A stretch of 33,987 nt of DNA from Candidatus Acutalibacter pullistercoris (GCA_019115285.1 DXDU01000012.1:1-33987), one strand, 5' to 3'; shown: positions 1 to 8,687, counted from the first letter of the stretch. Notes: generated by a model from the sequence alone, not told the origin. Numbers and translations are program-made.

Positions 1-1944
1 GTCACCAAGGACTACATCAAGGTCCGCTACCAGAAGAACGACACCCTCTACGTCCCCGTCACCCAGCTGGACATGGTGAGCAAGTACATCGGCCCCCGGG
101 AGGACGCGGCGGTCAAGCTCAGCCGCCTGGGAGGCACCGAGTGGCAGAAGCAGAAAACCCGGGTCCGGGCGGCGGTGAAGGACATCGCCAAGGAGCTGAT
201 CCAGCTCTACGCCCAGCGGATGCAGACTAAGGGCTTCCCCTTCCCCCCCGACGGGGAGTGGCAGCGGGACTTCGAGTCACGGTTCGAGTTTGACGAGACC
301 GAGGACCAGCTGCGGTGCATCCAAGAGATCAAGGACGACATGGAGGCCCAGGCCCCCATGGACCGGCTGCTCTGCGGCGACGTGGGCTTCGGCAAGACAG
401 AGGTGGCCCTGCGGGCGGCCTTCAAGTGCGTGGCCGCCGGAAAGCAGTGCGCCATTCTGGTCCCTACCACCATTCTGGCCTGGCAGCACTACCAGACCAT
501 CTTAAAGCGCATGGAGGGCTTCCCCGTGGACGTGGAGCTGCTTTCCCGGTTCCGCACCTCCAAGCAGCAGGACCAGATCCTGCGGAAGGTGAAGCGGGGC
601 AGCATCGACATTGTGGTGGGCACCCACCGCCTGGTGAGCAAAGACGTGAAGTTCCACGACCTGGGGCTGGTCATCATCGACGAGGAGCAGCGCTTCGGCG
701 TGGCCCAGAAGGAGAAGCTCAAGCAGATGTGCCAGACCGCCGACGTGCTCACCCTCTCCGCCACCCCCATCCCCCGGACCCTGAACATGGCCCTCTCCGG
801 CATCCGGGACATGTCTGTCATCGAGGAGGCCCCCCACGACCGGCACCCGGTGCAGACCTACGTGCTGGAGTACGACGCCGGCATCATCGCCGACGCCATC
901 CGCCGGGAGCTGCGCCGGGGCGGGCAGGTGTACTACCTGCACAACGACGTGGCCTCCATCTCCCGGACAGCGGCCCGGCTGCAGCAGCTGGTGCCCGAGG
1001 CCCGGTTCGGCATCGGCCACGGGAAAATGAACGAGGAGGAGCTCTCGGAGGTGTGGCGGCAGCTGCTGGACCAGGAGATCGACGTGCTGGTGTGCACCAC
1101 TATCATCGAGACCGGGGTAGACGTGCCCACCGCCAACACCCTGATCATCGAGAACGCCGACAGGATGGGGCTGTCCCAGCTCCACCAGCTCCGGGGCCGG
1201 GTGGGGCGCAGCAGCCGCCGGGCCTACGCCTACCTGACCTACGCCAGGAACAAGGCCCTGACGGAGATCGCCCAGAAGCGGCTGTCCGCCATCCGGGAGT
1301 TCACGGAGTTCGGCTCCGGCTTTAAGATCGCCATGCGGGACCTGGAGATCCGGGGGGCCGGCAACGTGCTGGGGGGCGAGCAGCACGGCCACATGGAGAC
1401 CGTGGGCTACGACATGTACGTCAGGCTCCTCAGCGAGGCGGTGAGCCTGATGAAGGGCGAGGAGCCGGAGCGCCCGGTGGACCAGGAGTGCCTGGTGGAC
1501 GTGCAGGTCCAGGCCCACATTCCCGAGAGCTACATCGACAGCCTCTCCCTGCGGCTGGACGTGTACCGGCGCATCGCCGAAATCACCACCCAGGAGGAGG
1601 CCATGGACGTCACCGACGAACTCATCGACCGGTTCGGCGATCCCCCCGCCTCCGTCAAGGGCCTGATCGATGTGGCCCTGCTCCGGGGCACCGCCGCCCG
1701 GCTGGGGGTGACGGAAGTCAAACAGCAGGGGGACTCTCTGCTGCTCTTCCAGCAGAAGTTCGACATGCGGGAGGTGTCGAAGCTGGTCCAGGCCCTGCAG
1801 GGGCGGGTGCTCCTCTCCGCGGGGAGCAAGCCCTACCTCAGCGTCAAGCTGGCGGGCAGAGACCCCCTCTCCGGCCTGTCGGAGGTTCTCTCCGCCATGG
1901 AGCAGGCCAGGGCTTCCCTGTCCCCCTCCCCTGCCGGGAGCTGA
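1..1944 (+). CDS. mfd: Transcription-repair coupling factor Mfd, C-terminal part (5' end outside window)
   Basis: Mfd is the ATP-driven translocase that removes stalled RNA polymerase and recruits UvrA to lesions. The reading frame is open from base 1, so the gene is cut by the window edge and the ATG at 73 is internal. About 647 residues are present. The first ~30 residues are the end of the RNAP-interaction (CarD-like) domain. The RecG-like helicase core follows: Walker A GDVGFGKT (about residues 126-133), DEEQ box (227-230), the SATPIPRTLN motif, and the ETGVDVPTANT / QLRGRVGR motifs. The C-terminal ~150 residues (with IDRFGDPP) are the regulatory D7 domain. The gene ends in TGA. No terminator hairpin is visible before the next promoter. 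Identity is near certain; the N-terminal UvrB-like half lies upstream. Confidence 0.97.
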   Translation, partial: VTKDYIKVRYQKNDTLYVPVTQLDMVSKYIGPREDAAVKLSRLGGTEWQKQKTRVRAAVKDIAKELIQLYAQRMQTKGFPFPPDGEWQRDFESRFEFDETEDQLRCIQEIKDDMEAQAPMDRLLCGDVGFGKTEVALRAAFKCVAAGKQCAILVPTTILAWQHYQTILKRMEGFPVDVELLSRFRTSKQQDQILRKVKRGSIDIVVGTHRLVSKDVKFHDLGLVIIDEEQRFGVAQKEKLKQMCQTADVLTLSATPIPRTLNMALSGIRDMSVIEEAPHDRHPVQTYVLEYDAGIIADAIRRELRRGGQVYYLHNDVASISRTAARLQQLVPEARFGIGHGKMNEEELSEVWRQLLDQEIDVLVCTTIIETGVDVPTANTLIIENADRMGLSQLHQLRGRVGRSSRRAYAYLTYARNKALTEIAQKRLSAIREFTEFGSGFKIAMRDLEIRGAGNVLGGEQHGHMETVGYDMYVRLLSEAVSLMKGEEPERPVDQECLVDVQVQAHIPESYIDSLSLRLDVYRRIAEITTQEEAMDVTDELIDRFGDPPASVKGLIDVALLRGTAARLGVTEVKQQGDSLLLFQQKFDMREVSKLVQALQGRVLLSAGSKPYLSVKLAGRDPLSGLSEVLSAMEQARASLSPSPAGS

Positions 1945-1961
1945 GAAATCCACATTGGTTC

Positions 1962-1990
1962 TGGACATCCGTCCCGATTTGGGGTATAAT
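1962..1990 (+). promoter_or_regulatory. Sigma-A promoter of the lipoprotein gene
   Basis: -35 TGGACA (1962-1967), 17-base spacer and a perfect -10 TATAAT (1985-1990). It starts about 20 bases after the mfd stop codon and lies ~50 bases before the lipoprotein start. Confidence 0.85.
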
Positions 1991-2038
1991 GAGGGGCGTT
2001 AGTGCAAAACCGACATTTTTTGGAAAGGCTTGATACCC

Positions 2039-3199
2039 ATGATGAAATCCATGAAACGACTGATGGCTCTGGCCCTGGCCCTGCTGCTGTGCCTGAGCTT
2101 TGCTGGCTGCTACAGCCAGGATAAGACCTGGGCCGCCAAGATGGGCAACGACACCATGCCCATCGGCGCCTACATCTACTACCTCTCCAGCGCCTACACC
2201 GAGGCCGGCAACAAGATCTCCACCGACACCGAGGTCCTGAAGGGCGAAGTGGACGGCCAGCCCGCCCAGGAGTGGATCGAGGACCGGGCCATGGCCTACC
2301 TCTACGCCGACTACTACCTGGTCGACAAACTCCAGGAGCTGGACCTGTCCCTCACCGACGAGGAACTGGAGCAGGCCGACGAGATCACCAACGGCACCTG
2401 GAGCTACTACCAGACCACCTTTGAGAGCATGGGCATCTCCAAGGACTCCTTCCACCGGGCCTACTCCCTGTACAGCCTCCGGTACCAGAAGCTGATGAAG
2501 GCCCTCTACGGCGAGGGCGGCGAGATGGCCATCCCCCAGGAGGAGCTGGAGACCTTCTTTAACGACAACTACTACGCCTACGAGTACTTCACCGTCTCTC
2601 TGAACACCACCGACGAGGACGGCAACAGTGTGGCCATGGACGAGGAGCAGGAGGAAGACCTGCGCCAGGAGCTGGAGACCTACGCCAAGCAGATCACCGA
2701 CGGCAGCATCACCCTGGGCGAGGCCGCCACCGAGTACGGCTACGTCAGCGGCACCACCCCCACTCCCAGCGGGGAGGTCCACTCCGAGAAGGAGACCATC
2801 TCCGACACCCTGGGCGACGCCCTGGCCGAGATGGACGAGGGCGAGACCTCCGTGGTAGACGGCGGCTCCACCCTGTACCTGCTGCACAAGCTCCCCATGG
2901 ACGAGGCCTTCCAGGGCATCCTGGAGGATGAGGACGAGACCGTGAGCCTCATCGCCGACATCAAGGGCGACGAGTACGCCGACTACGTCATGGAGCAGGG
3001 CCAGAACCTGGAGGGCGTGGAGCTGAACCAGCGGGCCATTGACAGCGTGAGCCTGAACGCCATCATCAACGACAGCAACCGCAACGGCGCCTCCTCCACC
3101 GCCGAGGAAGAGGAGAGCAGCTCCTCCGACAGCGAGGAGGAGTCCTCCGGCCAGGAGTCTTCCGCCGAGGAGAGCTCTTCCAGCGAAGAGGCGGAGTAA
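2039..3199 (+). CDS. Extracytoplasmic lipoprotein, SurA/PrsA-like foldase (peptidyl-prolyl isomerase family)
   Basis: A 386-residue lipoprotein. The signal peptide has a Lys/Arg N-terminus, a Leu/Ala-rich core and a lipobox LSFAGC with the lipid-accepting Cys at residue 24, so it should be anchored outside the membrane. The body is largely helical and acidic, with the SurA/PrsA-type layout (N-terminal chaperone helices, then a possible parvulin-like segment around residues 180-290). I do not see clear parvulin catalytic residues, so isomerase activity is uncertain. The last ~45 residues are a low-complexity Ser/Glu tail. The start is the ATG at 2039, or the adjacent ATG at 2042, behind GGAAAGG (2022-2028). 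The in-frame TTG at 2030 is too close to that site. The gene has its own promoter and terminator, so it is probably monocistronic. Confidence 0.8.
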   Translation: MMKSMKRLMALALALLLCLSFAGCYSQDKTWAAKMGNDTMPIGAYIYYLSSAYTEAGNKISTDTEVLKGEVDGQPAQEWIEDRAMAYLYADYYLVDKLQELDLSLTDEELEQADEITNGTWSYYQTTFESMGISKDSFHRAYSLYSLRYQKLMKALYGEGGEMAIPQEELETFFNDNYYAYEYFTVSLNTTDEDGNSVAMDEEQEEDLRQELETYAKQITDGSITLGEAATEYGYVSGTTPTPSGEVHSEKETISDTLGDALAEMDEGETSVVDGGSTLYLLHKLPMDEAFQGILEDEDETVSLIADIKGDEYADYVMEQGQNLEGVELNQRAIDSVSLNAIINDSNRNGASSTAEEEESSSSDSEEESSGQESSAEESSSSEEAE

Positions 3200-3220
3200 A
3201 TTCCCCCAGACAGCCAGCAA

Positions 3221-3251
3221 AAGGGACAGCGTTTTCCGCTGTCCCTTTTTT
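3221..3251 (+). terminator. Rho-independent terminator after the lipoprotein gene
   Basis: Perfect 11-bp stem AAGGGACAGCG / CGCTGTCCCTT around a TTTTC loop, followed by a T-run to 3251. Confidence 0.93.
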
Positions 3252-3273
3252 GCGCCCGTTTTCCCCGGCGGTC

Positions 3274-3301
3274 TTGCAAATCTCCCCGCCCGTGCTATAA
3301 T
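3274..3301 (+). promoter_or_regulatory. Sigma-A promoter of the transglutaminase-like gene
   Basis: -10 TATAAT is perfect (3296-3301). A weaker -35, TTGCAA (3274-3279), sits at 16-base spacing. The start codon follows ~40 bases later. Confidence 0.75.
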
Positions 3302-3340
3302 AAGGCAAACTGCAACTGTTTGGGACAAGGAGGAATTCCG

Positions 3341-4705
3341 ATGCTGGAATTGAACCGCTATCTGGAGATCCCCCTGCCGGAGGACGTGGAAAAGGCCAAA
3401 TGGTGCGGCGACTTTGACAGGGCGCTGCGGCTCATCCACAGAAAGCTCTCGGAGGGGAAACTGCCCTTTGCCGCCAGGAAGCGGCTGGAGCTGGAGGAGC
3501 ACATCCTCCGCCGGCTGCCTCTGGATTACCGCTACAGCGAGGAGGAGGGCCTGGCCCTGCTCCGGGAGCACATTCCTGACTTTACCCGGGAAGAGCTGCA
3601 GGAGCTGGAGGACAGCGGCGCCATCGACTGGATCTACATCCAGGGCAAGCCCCACTTCAGCAGCAGCTTTTACGACACCCTGGAGAAGGTCTACCCGGAC
3701 ATCGCCCGGCGGGCCGGGCTGCCCCCCGCCGAAGAGAGCAAAGAGCGCAAGCTCCTGTACGACACGGTGAAGAAGCTGGAGGAGACCGGCTCCGCCGCCT
3801 GCAGAATCCGGCTGCGGGCCCACCTCCGGGTGGCCGACAGCGCCTTCCGCCCCGGGGAGCCCCTGCTGGTCCACCTGCCCATCCCCGCCCCGGCGGTAAA
3901 TATGGAGAACATCCAGATCCTGGAGTGCTCTCCCCAGCCGGCCCGCATCGCTCCGGAGACCGCCGGCCAGCGCACGGTGTCCTTTTCCTGCGCCCCTCAG
4001 GAGAACCCCCTGTTCACCGTGGAGTACCAATATGACTGCCGGGCGGTGTACCGTCCCCTGGACCCGGAGAAGGTCTCTCCCCTCCAGCCGGATTTCGACA
4101 CCCAGGAGCAGGCCCCTCACATCCGATTCACCCCCTTTATCCGGGCCCTGTGCAAAGAGCTCTCCGCCGGGGAGATCAACCCCTTAAAGCTGGCCCGGAA
4201 GTTCTACGACTACTGCACCACCGTGGTGACTTACGCCTTTATGCGGGAGTACGCCACCCTCACCCAGATTCCGGAGTACGCCGGCCTGGGCCTGAAGGGG
4301 GACTGCGGCGTACAGGCGCTGCTGTTCATCACACTGTGCCGGTGCGCGGGTATCCCCGCCCGGTGGCAGTCGGGGCTGTACGTCACCCCCTACGACGTGG
4401 GCTGCCACGACTGGGCCATGTTCTACGTGGCCCCCTACGGCTGGCTCTTCGCCGACCCCTCCTTCGGCGGGTCCGCCTACCGGTCTGGGAACAAGCTGGG
4501 CCACGACCACTACTTCGGCAGCCTGGACCCCTTCCGCATGGCCGCCAACTCCCAGTTCCAGTGGGAGTTCGATCCCCCCAAGGCCCAGCTGCGGGCCGAC
4601 CCCACCGACAACCAGCGGGGCGAGGCGGAATACCCCGACCGTGGCCTTGCCCGGGAGGAGCTGGAAGAGAGCTGGGAGCTTGTCTCCTGGGAGGAGATCC
4701 CCTAA
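3341..4705 (+). CDS. Transglutaminase-like domain protein
   Basis: A 454-residue protein with no signal peptide, probably cytoplasmic. The C-terminal third (about residues 270-390) is a transglutaminase/papain-like fold. The catalytic Cys lies in GDCGVQALLF (~residue 322), the His in GCHDWAMFYV (~355) and the Asp in LFADPSFGG (~371), the usual Cys-His-Asp order. The N-terminal half is helical and charged, with no domain I recognise. It is followed by a possible beta-rich linker domain (~150-250). Family members act as proteases, amidases or transglutaminases; the substrate is unknown. The ATG at 3341 is chosen because AAGGAGG (3327-3333) stands 7 bases upstream. An upstream in-frame TTG (3320) lacks a site. 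It faces rubredoxin across a shared terminator. Confidence 0.85.
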   Translation: MLELNRYLEIPLPEDVEKAKWCGDFDRALRLIHRKLSEGKLPFAARKRLELEEHILRRLPLDYRYSEEEGLALLREHIPDFTREELQELEDSGAIDWIYIQGKPHFSSSFYDTLEKVYPDIARRAGLPPAEESKERKLLYDTVKKLEETGSAACRIRLRAHLRVADSAFRPGEPLLVHLPIPAPAVNMENIQILECSPQPARIAPETAGQRTVSFSCAPQENPLFTVEYQYDCRAVYRPLDPEKVSPLQPDFDTQEQAPHIRFTPFIRALCKELSAGEINPLKLARKFYDYCTTVVTYAFMREYATLTQIPEYAGLGLKGDCGVQALLFITLCRCAGIPARWQSGLYVTPYDVGCHDWAMFYVAPYGWLFADPSFGGSAYRSGNKLGHDHYFGSLDPFRMAANSQFQWEFDPPKAQLRADPTDNQRGEAEYPDRGLAREELEESWELVSWEEIP

Positions 4706-4710
4706 AGCAA

Positions 4711-4747
4711 AAAAAGGACGGCGCTTGTACTCGCGCCGTCCTTTTTT
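4711..4747. terminator. Bidirectional terminator between convergent genes
   Basis: Perfect stem AAAGGACGGCGC / GCGCCGTCCTTT, extended by A-tract/T-tract pairing on both sides, around an 8-base loop. T-runs on both strands serve the transglutaminase-like gene (+) and rubredoxin (-). Confidence 0.92.
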
Positions 4748-4752
4748 CGCTC

Positions 4753-4911
4753 TCACTCTTTGGAGAACTGGTCCTTGCCTACACCGCACAGGGGGCAGAC
4801 CCAATCCTCAGGGATGTCCTCGAACTTGGTGCCGGGGGCAATTCCGTTATCGGGATCGCCCACCTCCGGGTCGTACCGGTAGCCGCACACGTCGCACACG
4901 TACACTTCCAT
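4753..4911 (-). CDS. Rubredoxin
   Basis: A 52-residue protein of classic rubredoxin length. It has the two iron-ligating knuckles CDVCGY (Cys6, Cys9) and CPLCGV (Cys39, Cys42 region), plus the family features [27 protein letters not shown]. It binds one iron as Fe(Cys)4 and carries single electrons in anaerobes, often to oxygen- or peroxide-detoxifying enzymes; no such partner is adjacent. The ATG at 4911 has AAGGAGG 8 bases upstream. An in-frame ATG further out (4959) would add 16 residues not seen in rubredoxins and is rejected. A weak minus-strand promoter-like pair (TTGAGA / TATTCT, 15-base spacing) lies near 4995-5021. Confidence 0.96.
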   Translation of the reverse strand: MEVYVCDVCGYRYDPEVGDPDNGIAPGTKFEDIPEDWVCPLCGVGKDQFSKE

Positions 4912-5051
4912 TGGCTGTTCCTCCTTATCTCGCGGCCCTCTGGGGGCCTTCCGTTTCATAATAGGACAAGACGGGCCGTTTATAATTCCAAATTAGAATA
5001 TACGCCCCACTTTTTTCTCAAAAAAACAGACTACTTTCCACAAATAGAACA

Positions 5052-5080
5052 TTGAAAACTTTACCATTTTGTGTTACTAT
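5052..5080 (+). promoter_or_regulatory. Sigma-A promoter of the uxuA operon
   Basis: -35 TTGAAA (5052-5057), 17-base spacer, -10 TACTAT (5075-5080). It implies an untranslated leader of about 97 bases before uxuA. Confidence 0.82.
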
Positions 5081-5087
5081 GAATACA

Positions 5088-5170
5088 ATCTCAGAGAAAA
5101 CCGCCCTGGCCCCTCTTTCTCGGGCCGGGCTATTCCTGAGAGAGCCCAAAGCAGCGCCTATGGCAGGCGG
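5088..5170 (+). other. Structured 5' leader of uxuA (candidate cis-regulatory RNA)
   Basis: The leader can form a closing helix TCTCAG (5089-5094) with CTGAGA (5136-5141). It encloses a strong hairpin CTGGCCC (5106-5112) with GGGCCGG (5122-5128). Two alternative small hairpins follow (GGGCT..AGCCC at 5127-5146, GCCT..AGGC near 5156-5167). I do not recognise a known riboswitch core. It may only be a stable leader. Confidence 0.35.
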
Positions 5171-5183
5171 GAGAGGAGCCACT

Positions 5184-6239
5184 ATGAAGTTATCGTTCCG
5201 CTGGTATGGAGAAGACGACAAGGTCACCCTGGAGCAGATCCGCCAGATCCCCGGCATGGAGGCCATCGTCACCGCGGTGTACGACGTGCCTGTGGGAGAG
5301 GTGTGGAGCCGGGAGAGCATCTCCAGGCTCAAGAGCCTCACCCAAGAGGCCGGGCTGAAGTTTGAAGTCATCGAGAGCGTCCCGGTCCACGAGGACATCA
5401 AGCTGGGCAAACCCAGCCGGGAGAAGTACATCGAGAATTACTGTGAAAACATCCGCCGGCTGGCGGAGGCCGGGGTCAAGTGCATCTGCTACAACTTTAT
5501 GCCGGTGTTCGACTGGACCCGCACCCAGCTGGACCACCTGCTGTCCGACGGGTCTACCTCCCTGGTGTACTACCAGGAGCAGGTGGACCAGGTGGACCCC
5601 CTGAAAAGCGACAGCGACTTGACCCTGCCGGGCTGGGACGCCAGCTATACCAGGGAGCAGCTGCGGGACGTGGTGGCCCAGTACCAGGCCCTGACGGAGG
5701 AGGACCTGTGGGCCAACCTCCAGTACTTCCTGGAGAAAGTCATTCCCGTGGCGGCCCAGTGCGGGGTGAACATGGCCATCCACCAGGACGACCCCTGCTG
5801 GAGCATCTTCGGCCTGCCCCGGATCATCACCGACGAGAAGAACCTGGACCGCTTTTTAAAGCTGGTGGACGACCCCCACAACGGCCTGACCCTGTGCTGC
5901 GGGTCTTTGGGGTGCTCCGCCAAAAACGACGTGCCTGCCCTGGCCGCCAAGTACGCCAAGATGGGGCGCATCCACTTTGTGCACCTGCGCAACGTGGCGG
6001 TGCTGCCCAACGGCTTCGAGGAGCGCGCCCACCTGAGCCGCTGCGGCTCGCTGGACATGTACGCCATCGTCAAGGCCCTGGTGGAAAACGGCTTTGACGG
6101 CTACGTCCGCCCCGACCACGGGCGGATGATCTGGGGAGAGACCGGCCGGGCCGGCTACGGCCTGTACGACCGGGCCCTGGGGGCCGCCTACCTCAACGGC
6201 CTGTTCGAGGCGGCGGAAAAGGAAGCCGCCCAAAAGTGA
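5184..6239 (+). CDS. uxuA: Mannonate dehydratase
   Basis: UxuA removes water from D-mannonate to give 2-keto-3-deoxy-D-gluconate in the glucuronate branch of hexuronate breakdown, in the cytoplasm with a divalent metal. The 351-residue product is near the usual length for the short Firmicute form. Family features: the N-terminal [24 protein letters not shown], the block [22 protein letters not shown], the metal-site segment [18 protein letters not shown], the conserved CCGSLG, FVHLRNV and the C-terminal [11 protein letters not shown]. The ATG at 5184 has a purine-rich GGGAGAGGAG site. Longer in-frame starts (5052) would begin inside the promoter. A TIM-barrel sugar enzyme gene follows 72 bases downstream, probably co-transcribed. 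Other uronate genes (uxaC, uxuB, kdgK) are not in the window. Confidence 0.96.
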   Translation: MKLSFRWYGEDDKVTLEQIRQIPGMEAIVTAVYDVPVGEVWSRESISRLKSLTQEAGLKFEVIESVPVHEDIKLGKPSREKYIENYCENIRRLAEAGVKCICYNFMPVFDWTRTQLDHLLSDGSTSLVYYQEQVDQVDPLKSDSDLTLPGWDASYTREQLRDVVAQYQALTEEDLWANLQYFLEKVIPVAAQCGVNMAIHQDDPCWSIFGLPRIITDEKNLDRFLKLVDDPHNGLTLCCGSLGCSAKNDVPALAAKYAKMGRIHFVHLRNVAVLPNGFEERAHLSRCGSLDMYAIVKALVENGFDGYVRPDHGRMIWGETGRAGYGLYDRALGAAYLNGLFEAAEKEAAQK

Positions 6240-6262
6240 CCGCTCCCCCCTTTTCTTTACGG

Positions 6263-6285
6263 AAACAAAGCCACGGCTTTCGTTT
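6263..6285 (+). other. Intercistronic hairpin between uxuA and the next gene
   Basis: AAAGC (6267-6271) and GCTTT (6276-6280) pair around CACG, extendable by AAAC / GTTT across a one-base bulge. The T-run after it is broken (GTTTTACTATTTTG), so it may be a weak attenuator or mRNA stabiliser rather than a true terminator. Confidence 0.4.
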
Positions 6286-6311
6286 TACTATTTTGTTAGG
6301 AGGAACCTGAA

Positions 6312-7217
6312 ATGAAACTTGGTATCATCTGCCCTCCCGAGGCAACCAGCATCGACCACGCCAAAGAGCTTGGCCTGGACTTTGTGGAATTCGACTGCAA
6401 CCCCACCGACTTCTTCGGCCTGCCCGTAGAGGAGCTGAAGGCCCGGCAGGCTTCCATCAAGGAGGCCTGTGAGAAGACCGGCGTGGAAGTGGGCGCTGTG
6501 GGCCGCTGGGCCAGCCACATCCTGGACGCCAATGGCGAGGTGATCCCCGAGGAGTGGAACAACGTGGTGGCTGTCATGGACTTTGGCCAGTACCTGGGGG
6601 CCAAGTACTACCTGTGCAGCGTGGCCTACGTGAAAGAGCTCTCCTACTATAAGAACATCACCGCCGCCATCAAAGTGCTGAACCAGATCGTGGCCGCCGC
6701 CAAGGAGCGGGGCATGGAGTGCGCCATCGTCAACTGCATGATGGGCGACAACTACATCCGCACCCCCGAGCAGTGGAAGCTGGTCCTCAGCGAGGTGCCC
6801 GGCCTGGGCATCAAGTACGATCCCTCTCACAGCTTCGTCCACGGCGGCGAAAAGGGCGCCTACATGGACGAGGGCATGCAGTGGGGCTCTCAGTTCAAGT
6901 ACGTGCACATCAAGGGTGTCATCCAGCGGGGCGAGTCCGAGGAGCCCGACACCTGGGCCAAGCGTGACCTGCTCATGAAGCACCCCGAGCTTAAAGACAT
7001 CCTGGGCGCCGGCATGTACGATCCCAAGAACACCAACTACGACAACCCCCCCGCCGGCATCGACTCCATCAATTGGCGGGCCTTCTTCGCCATCCTGTAC
7101 ATGCACGGCTACGACGGCTACCTGGCCATCGAGCCCCACTCCCGCACCTGGCAGGGCGAGCTGGGCGAGAAGGGCGTCAAGTACACCATCAAGTACATCC
7201 GCGATTTGATGCTGTAA
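6312..7217 (+). CDS. Sugar phosphate isomerase/epimerase family protein (xylose isomerase-like TIM barrel)
   Basis: A 301-residue protein of the AP-endonuclease-2-like TIM barrel superfamily. These bind a divalent metal and act on sugars or sugar phosphates. Visible features are the first strand MKLGIICPPEA, the acidic strand end LDFVEFDCNP, the metal-region segment GIKYDPSHSFVHGG, the strand YVHIKGVI and the C-terminal YLAIEPHSRTW with a candidate metal-binding Glu. AGGAGG (6298-6303) stands 8 bases before the ATG. Its place behind uxuA suggests a role in uronate or related sugar interconversion, but the exact substrate cannot be read from sequence. Confidence 0.85.
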   Translation: MKLGIICPPEATSIDHAKELGLDFVEFDCNPTDFFGLPVEELKARQASIKEACEKTGVEVGAVGRWASHILDANGEVIPEEWNNVVAVMDFGQYLGAKYYLCSVAYVKELSYYKNITAAIKVLNQIVAAAKERGMECAIVNCMMGDNYIRTPEQWKLVLSEVPGLGIKYDPSHSFVHGGEKGAYMDEGMQWGSQFKYVHIKGVIQRGESEEPDTWAKRDLLMKHPELKDILGAGMYDPKNTNYDNPPAGIDSINWRAFFAILYMHGYDGYLAIEPHSRTWQGELGEKGVKYTIKYIRDLML

Positions 7218-7236
7218 GAGTTTCCAAACCAGCCGA

Positions 7237-7268
7237 AAAAGGCCTCTGCAAAAGCAGGGGCCTTTTCC
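7237..7268 (+). terminator. Terminator of the uxuA operon
   Basis: 13-bp stem AAAAGGCCTCTGC / GCAGGGGCCTTTT (one T-G pair) with an AAAA loop, ending in CCTTTTCC. Confidence 0.87.
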
Positions 7269-7284
7269 TGTAGCGTGGGCAAGA

Positions 7285-7318
7285 AAAGGCCCCCGGCTGC
7301 TTGCCGGAGGCCTTTCGT
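7285..7318. terminator. Terminator of the add-M23 operon (minus), possibly bidirectional
   Basis: Stem AAAGGCCCCCGGC (7285-7297) with GCCGGAGGCCTTT (7303-7315), one mismatch, loop TGCTT. On the minus strand it is followed by TTTTCTTG, just after the M23 stop codon. Confidence 0.82.
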
Positions 7319-7331
7319 TCTGTTCCGAGTG

Positions 7332-8666
7332 TTAGATGCCCAGATAGGGGTCGGGGTCCACGCGGACGTTGTTGTAGTACACCTCGAAGTGCAGGTGGTT
7401 GCCAAAGGAGTAGCCGGTGCTGCCCACGTAACCGATGATCTGCCCCTGCTCCACGTACTGGCCCACGCTCACCGCCAGAGAGCTGCAGTGGGCGTACCGG
7501 GTGGCGTAGTTGGCGTTGTGGCTGATGAGCACGTTGTTGCCCCAGGACCAGTGGTAATCGGCGTAGAGCACTGTGCCGGACTGGGCGGCGATGATGGGCG
7601 TGCCGTAAGCCGCGGCGATGTCCAGGCCGTTGTGGGGGTTGCCATCGTCATAGATGTCTCCAAAGTGGCCGCTGATGTAGGCGTAACCCGGGCAGGGCCA
7701 GATGGGGTTGAAGCTGTCGTCGTACACCGGGGTCTCGGGGATCACCACAGAGGTGGTGTCGTCGGAGCCGTCGTCCACCGTGCCATCGCCGGTGTCCGTG
7801 CCCTCAGCGGAGCCCTCCTCGCCGGTGGTCTCCTGGGCGTTCTGCTCCTCCTGGGCCTGCTGGGCCTCTTGGGCGGCCTGTTGGGCAGCCAGCTCCTGCT
7901 GGCGGCGCTCCTCCTCAATCCTGGCCTGCTCCGCGGCCAGCAGGGCCTCTAAGGTGGCGTTGAGCTCCGCGTCCTCGCTCTCGTTCTGCTGGATGGTGTC
8001 CTCCACCATCAGCTGCTGGTCCACCAGGTCGGCAATGACCGCCTCATTCTCAGCGTTCAAGTCCTTCAGCTCGTCCTGGTCAGACTCCAGATCCCGCTTG
8101 TTCTGGGCCACTTCCTCCTGGAGCTTCTGCAGCTCCTCCCGGTCGGCCTGGGTGGCGTCCACATACTCGGTGAGCTGGTCCACGATCTCCTGGTCGTGGC
8201 GGGCCACCGCAGACATCATCTCCGTCTTCAGGGCGAACTCCGAAAAGCTCTTGGAGTTGAGCAGCACCGCCAGGGTGTCGGCGTTGCCGGTCTTATACAA
8301 GGCCCGCACCCGCTGGGCGAACAGGTCCAAGGTCTCCTGATACTCCTCCTGGGCGGCGTCCAGTTTCTTTTCCAGCACCAAGATCTCCTCGTCCATCAGC
8401 TGGATATTCTCCCGGGCGGTGTCGATCTTCTCCTCCACCACGCCGATCTTCTCCTCCAGGGTGGCCTGGTACTCCAGGGCAGCGGACTCATCCTCCTTCA
8501 GGGTGGCCAGCTTTTCCTCCAGCTGGGCGTTCTCCTGGGCCAGCTCTTCCTGCCTGGTCTGGACTTCGTCGATGGTGACGGCGGAGGCCTGCAGCGGCAC
8601 CGCCAGCAGCAGGGACAGCAGCAAAGCCGTGCCCCGGACGAAGGACTTGGGTCGTCTGTTTCTCAT
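7332..8666 (-). CDS. Secreted M23 murein hydrolase with N-terminal coiled coil (EnvC/NlpD-like)
   Basis: A 444-residue exported protein. A signal peptide (Arg/Lys-rich start, Leu-rich core, cut near QASA-V, ~residue 29) precedes ~200 residues of Glu/Gln/Leu-rich heptad coiled coil. A low-complexity linker rich in Gln, Glu, Ala, Gly, Thr and Asp follows (~residues 235-320). The C-terminal LytM/M23 domain carries the zinc motifs HNGLD and HLHFE, with YAHCSSLAV between them. Such proteins cut peptidoglycan peptide cross-links, or activate amidases, during cell separation. Both zinc motifs are complete, so it is probably an active enzyme. GGGAGG stands 9 bases before the ATG. It lies 21 bases downstream of add and is probably co-transcribed with it. 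Confidence 0.94.
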   Translation of the reverse strand: MRNRRPKSFVRGTALLLSLLLAVPLQASAVTIDEVQTRQEELAQENAQLEEKLATLKEDESAALEYQATLEEKIGVVEEKIDTARENIQLMDEEILVLEKKLDAAQEEYQETLDLFAQRVRALYKTGNADTLAVLLNSKSFSEFALKTEMMSAVARHDQEIVDQLTEYVDATQADREELQKLQEEVAQNKRDLESDQDELKDLNAENEAVIADLVDQQLMVEDTIQQNESEDAELNATLEALLAAEQARIEEERRQQELAAQQAAQEAQQAQEEQNAQETTGEEGSAEGTDTGDGTVDDGSDDTTSVVIPETPVYDDSFNPIWPCPGYAYISGHFGDIYDDGNPHNGLDIAAAYGTPIIAAQSGTVLYADYHWSWGNNVLISHNANYATRYAHCSSLAVSVGQYVEQGQIIGYVGSTGYSFGNHLHFEVYYNNVRVDPDPYLGI

Positions 8667-8687
8667 GGTGCGTTTCCTCCCTTGCGT

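Noticed and set aside
1844-4120. Long minus-strand ORF (758 codons) opposite the lipoprotein and transglutaminase-like genes
   Set aside because: Crosses the mfd end, promoters and a terminator. Val/Leu/Gly/Gln-rich shadow of high-GC genes, no ribosome site.
5088-5170. TPP riboswitch suggested by CTGAGA in the uxuA leader
   Set aside because: The second conserved half (CCTGATCTGG...AATACCAGCG type) is missing, and the gene is not thiamine-related.
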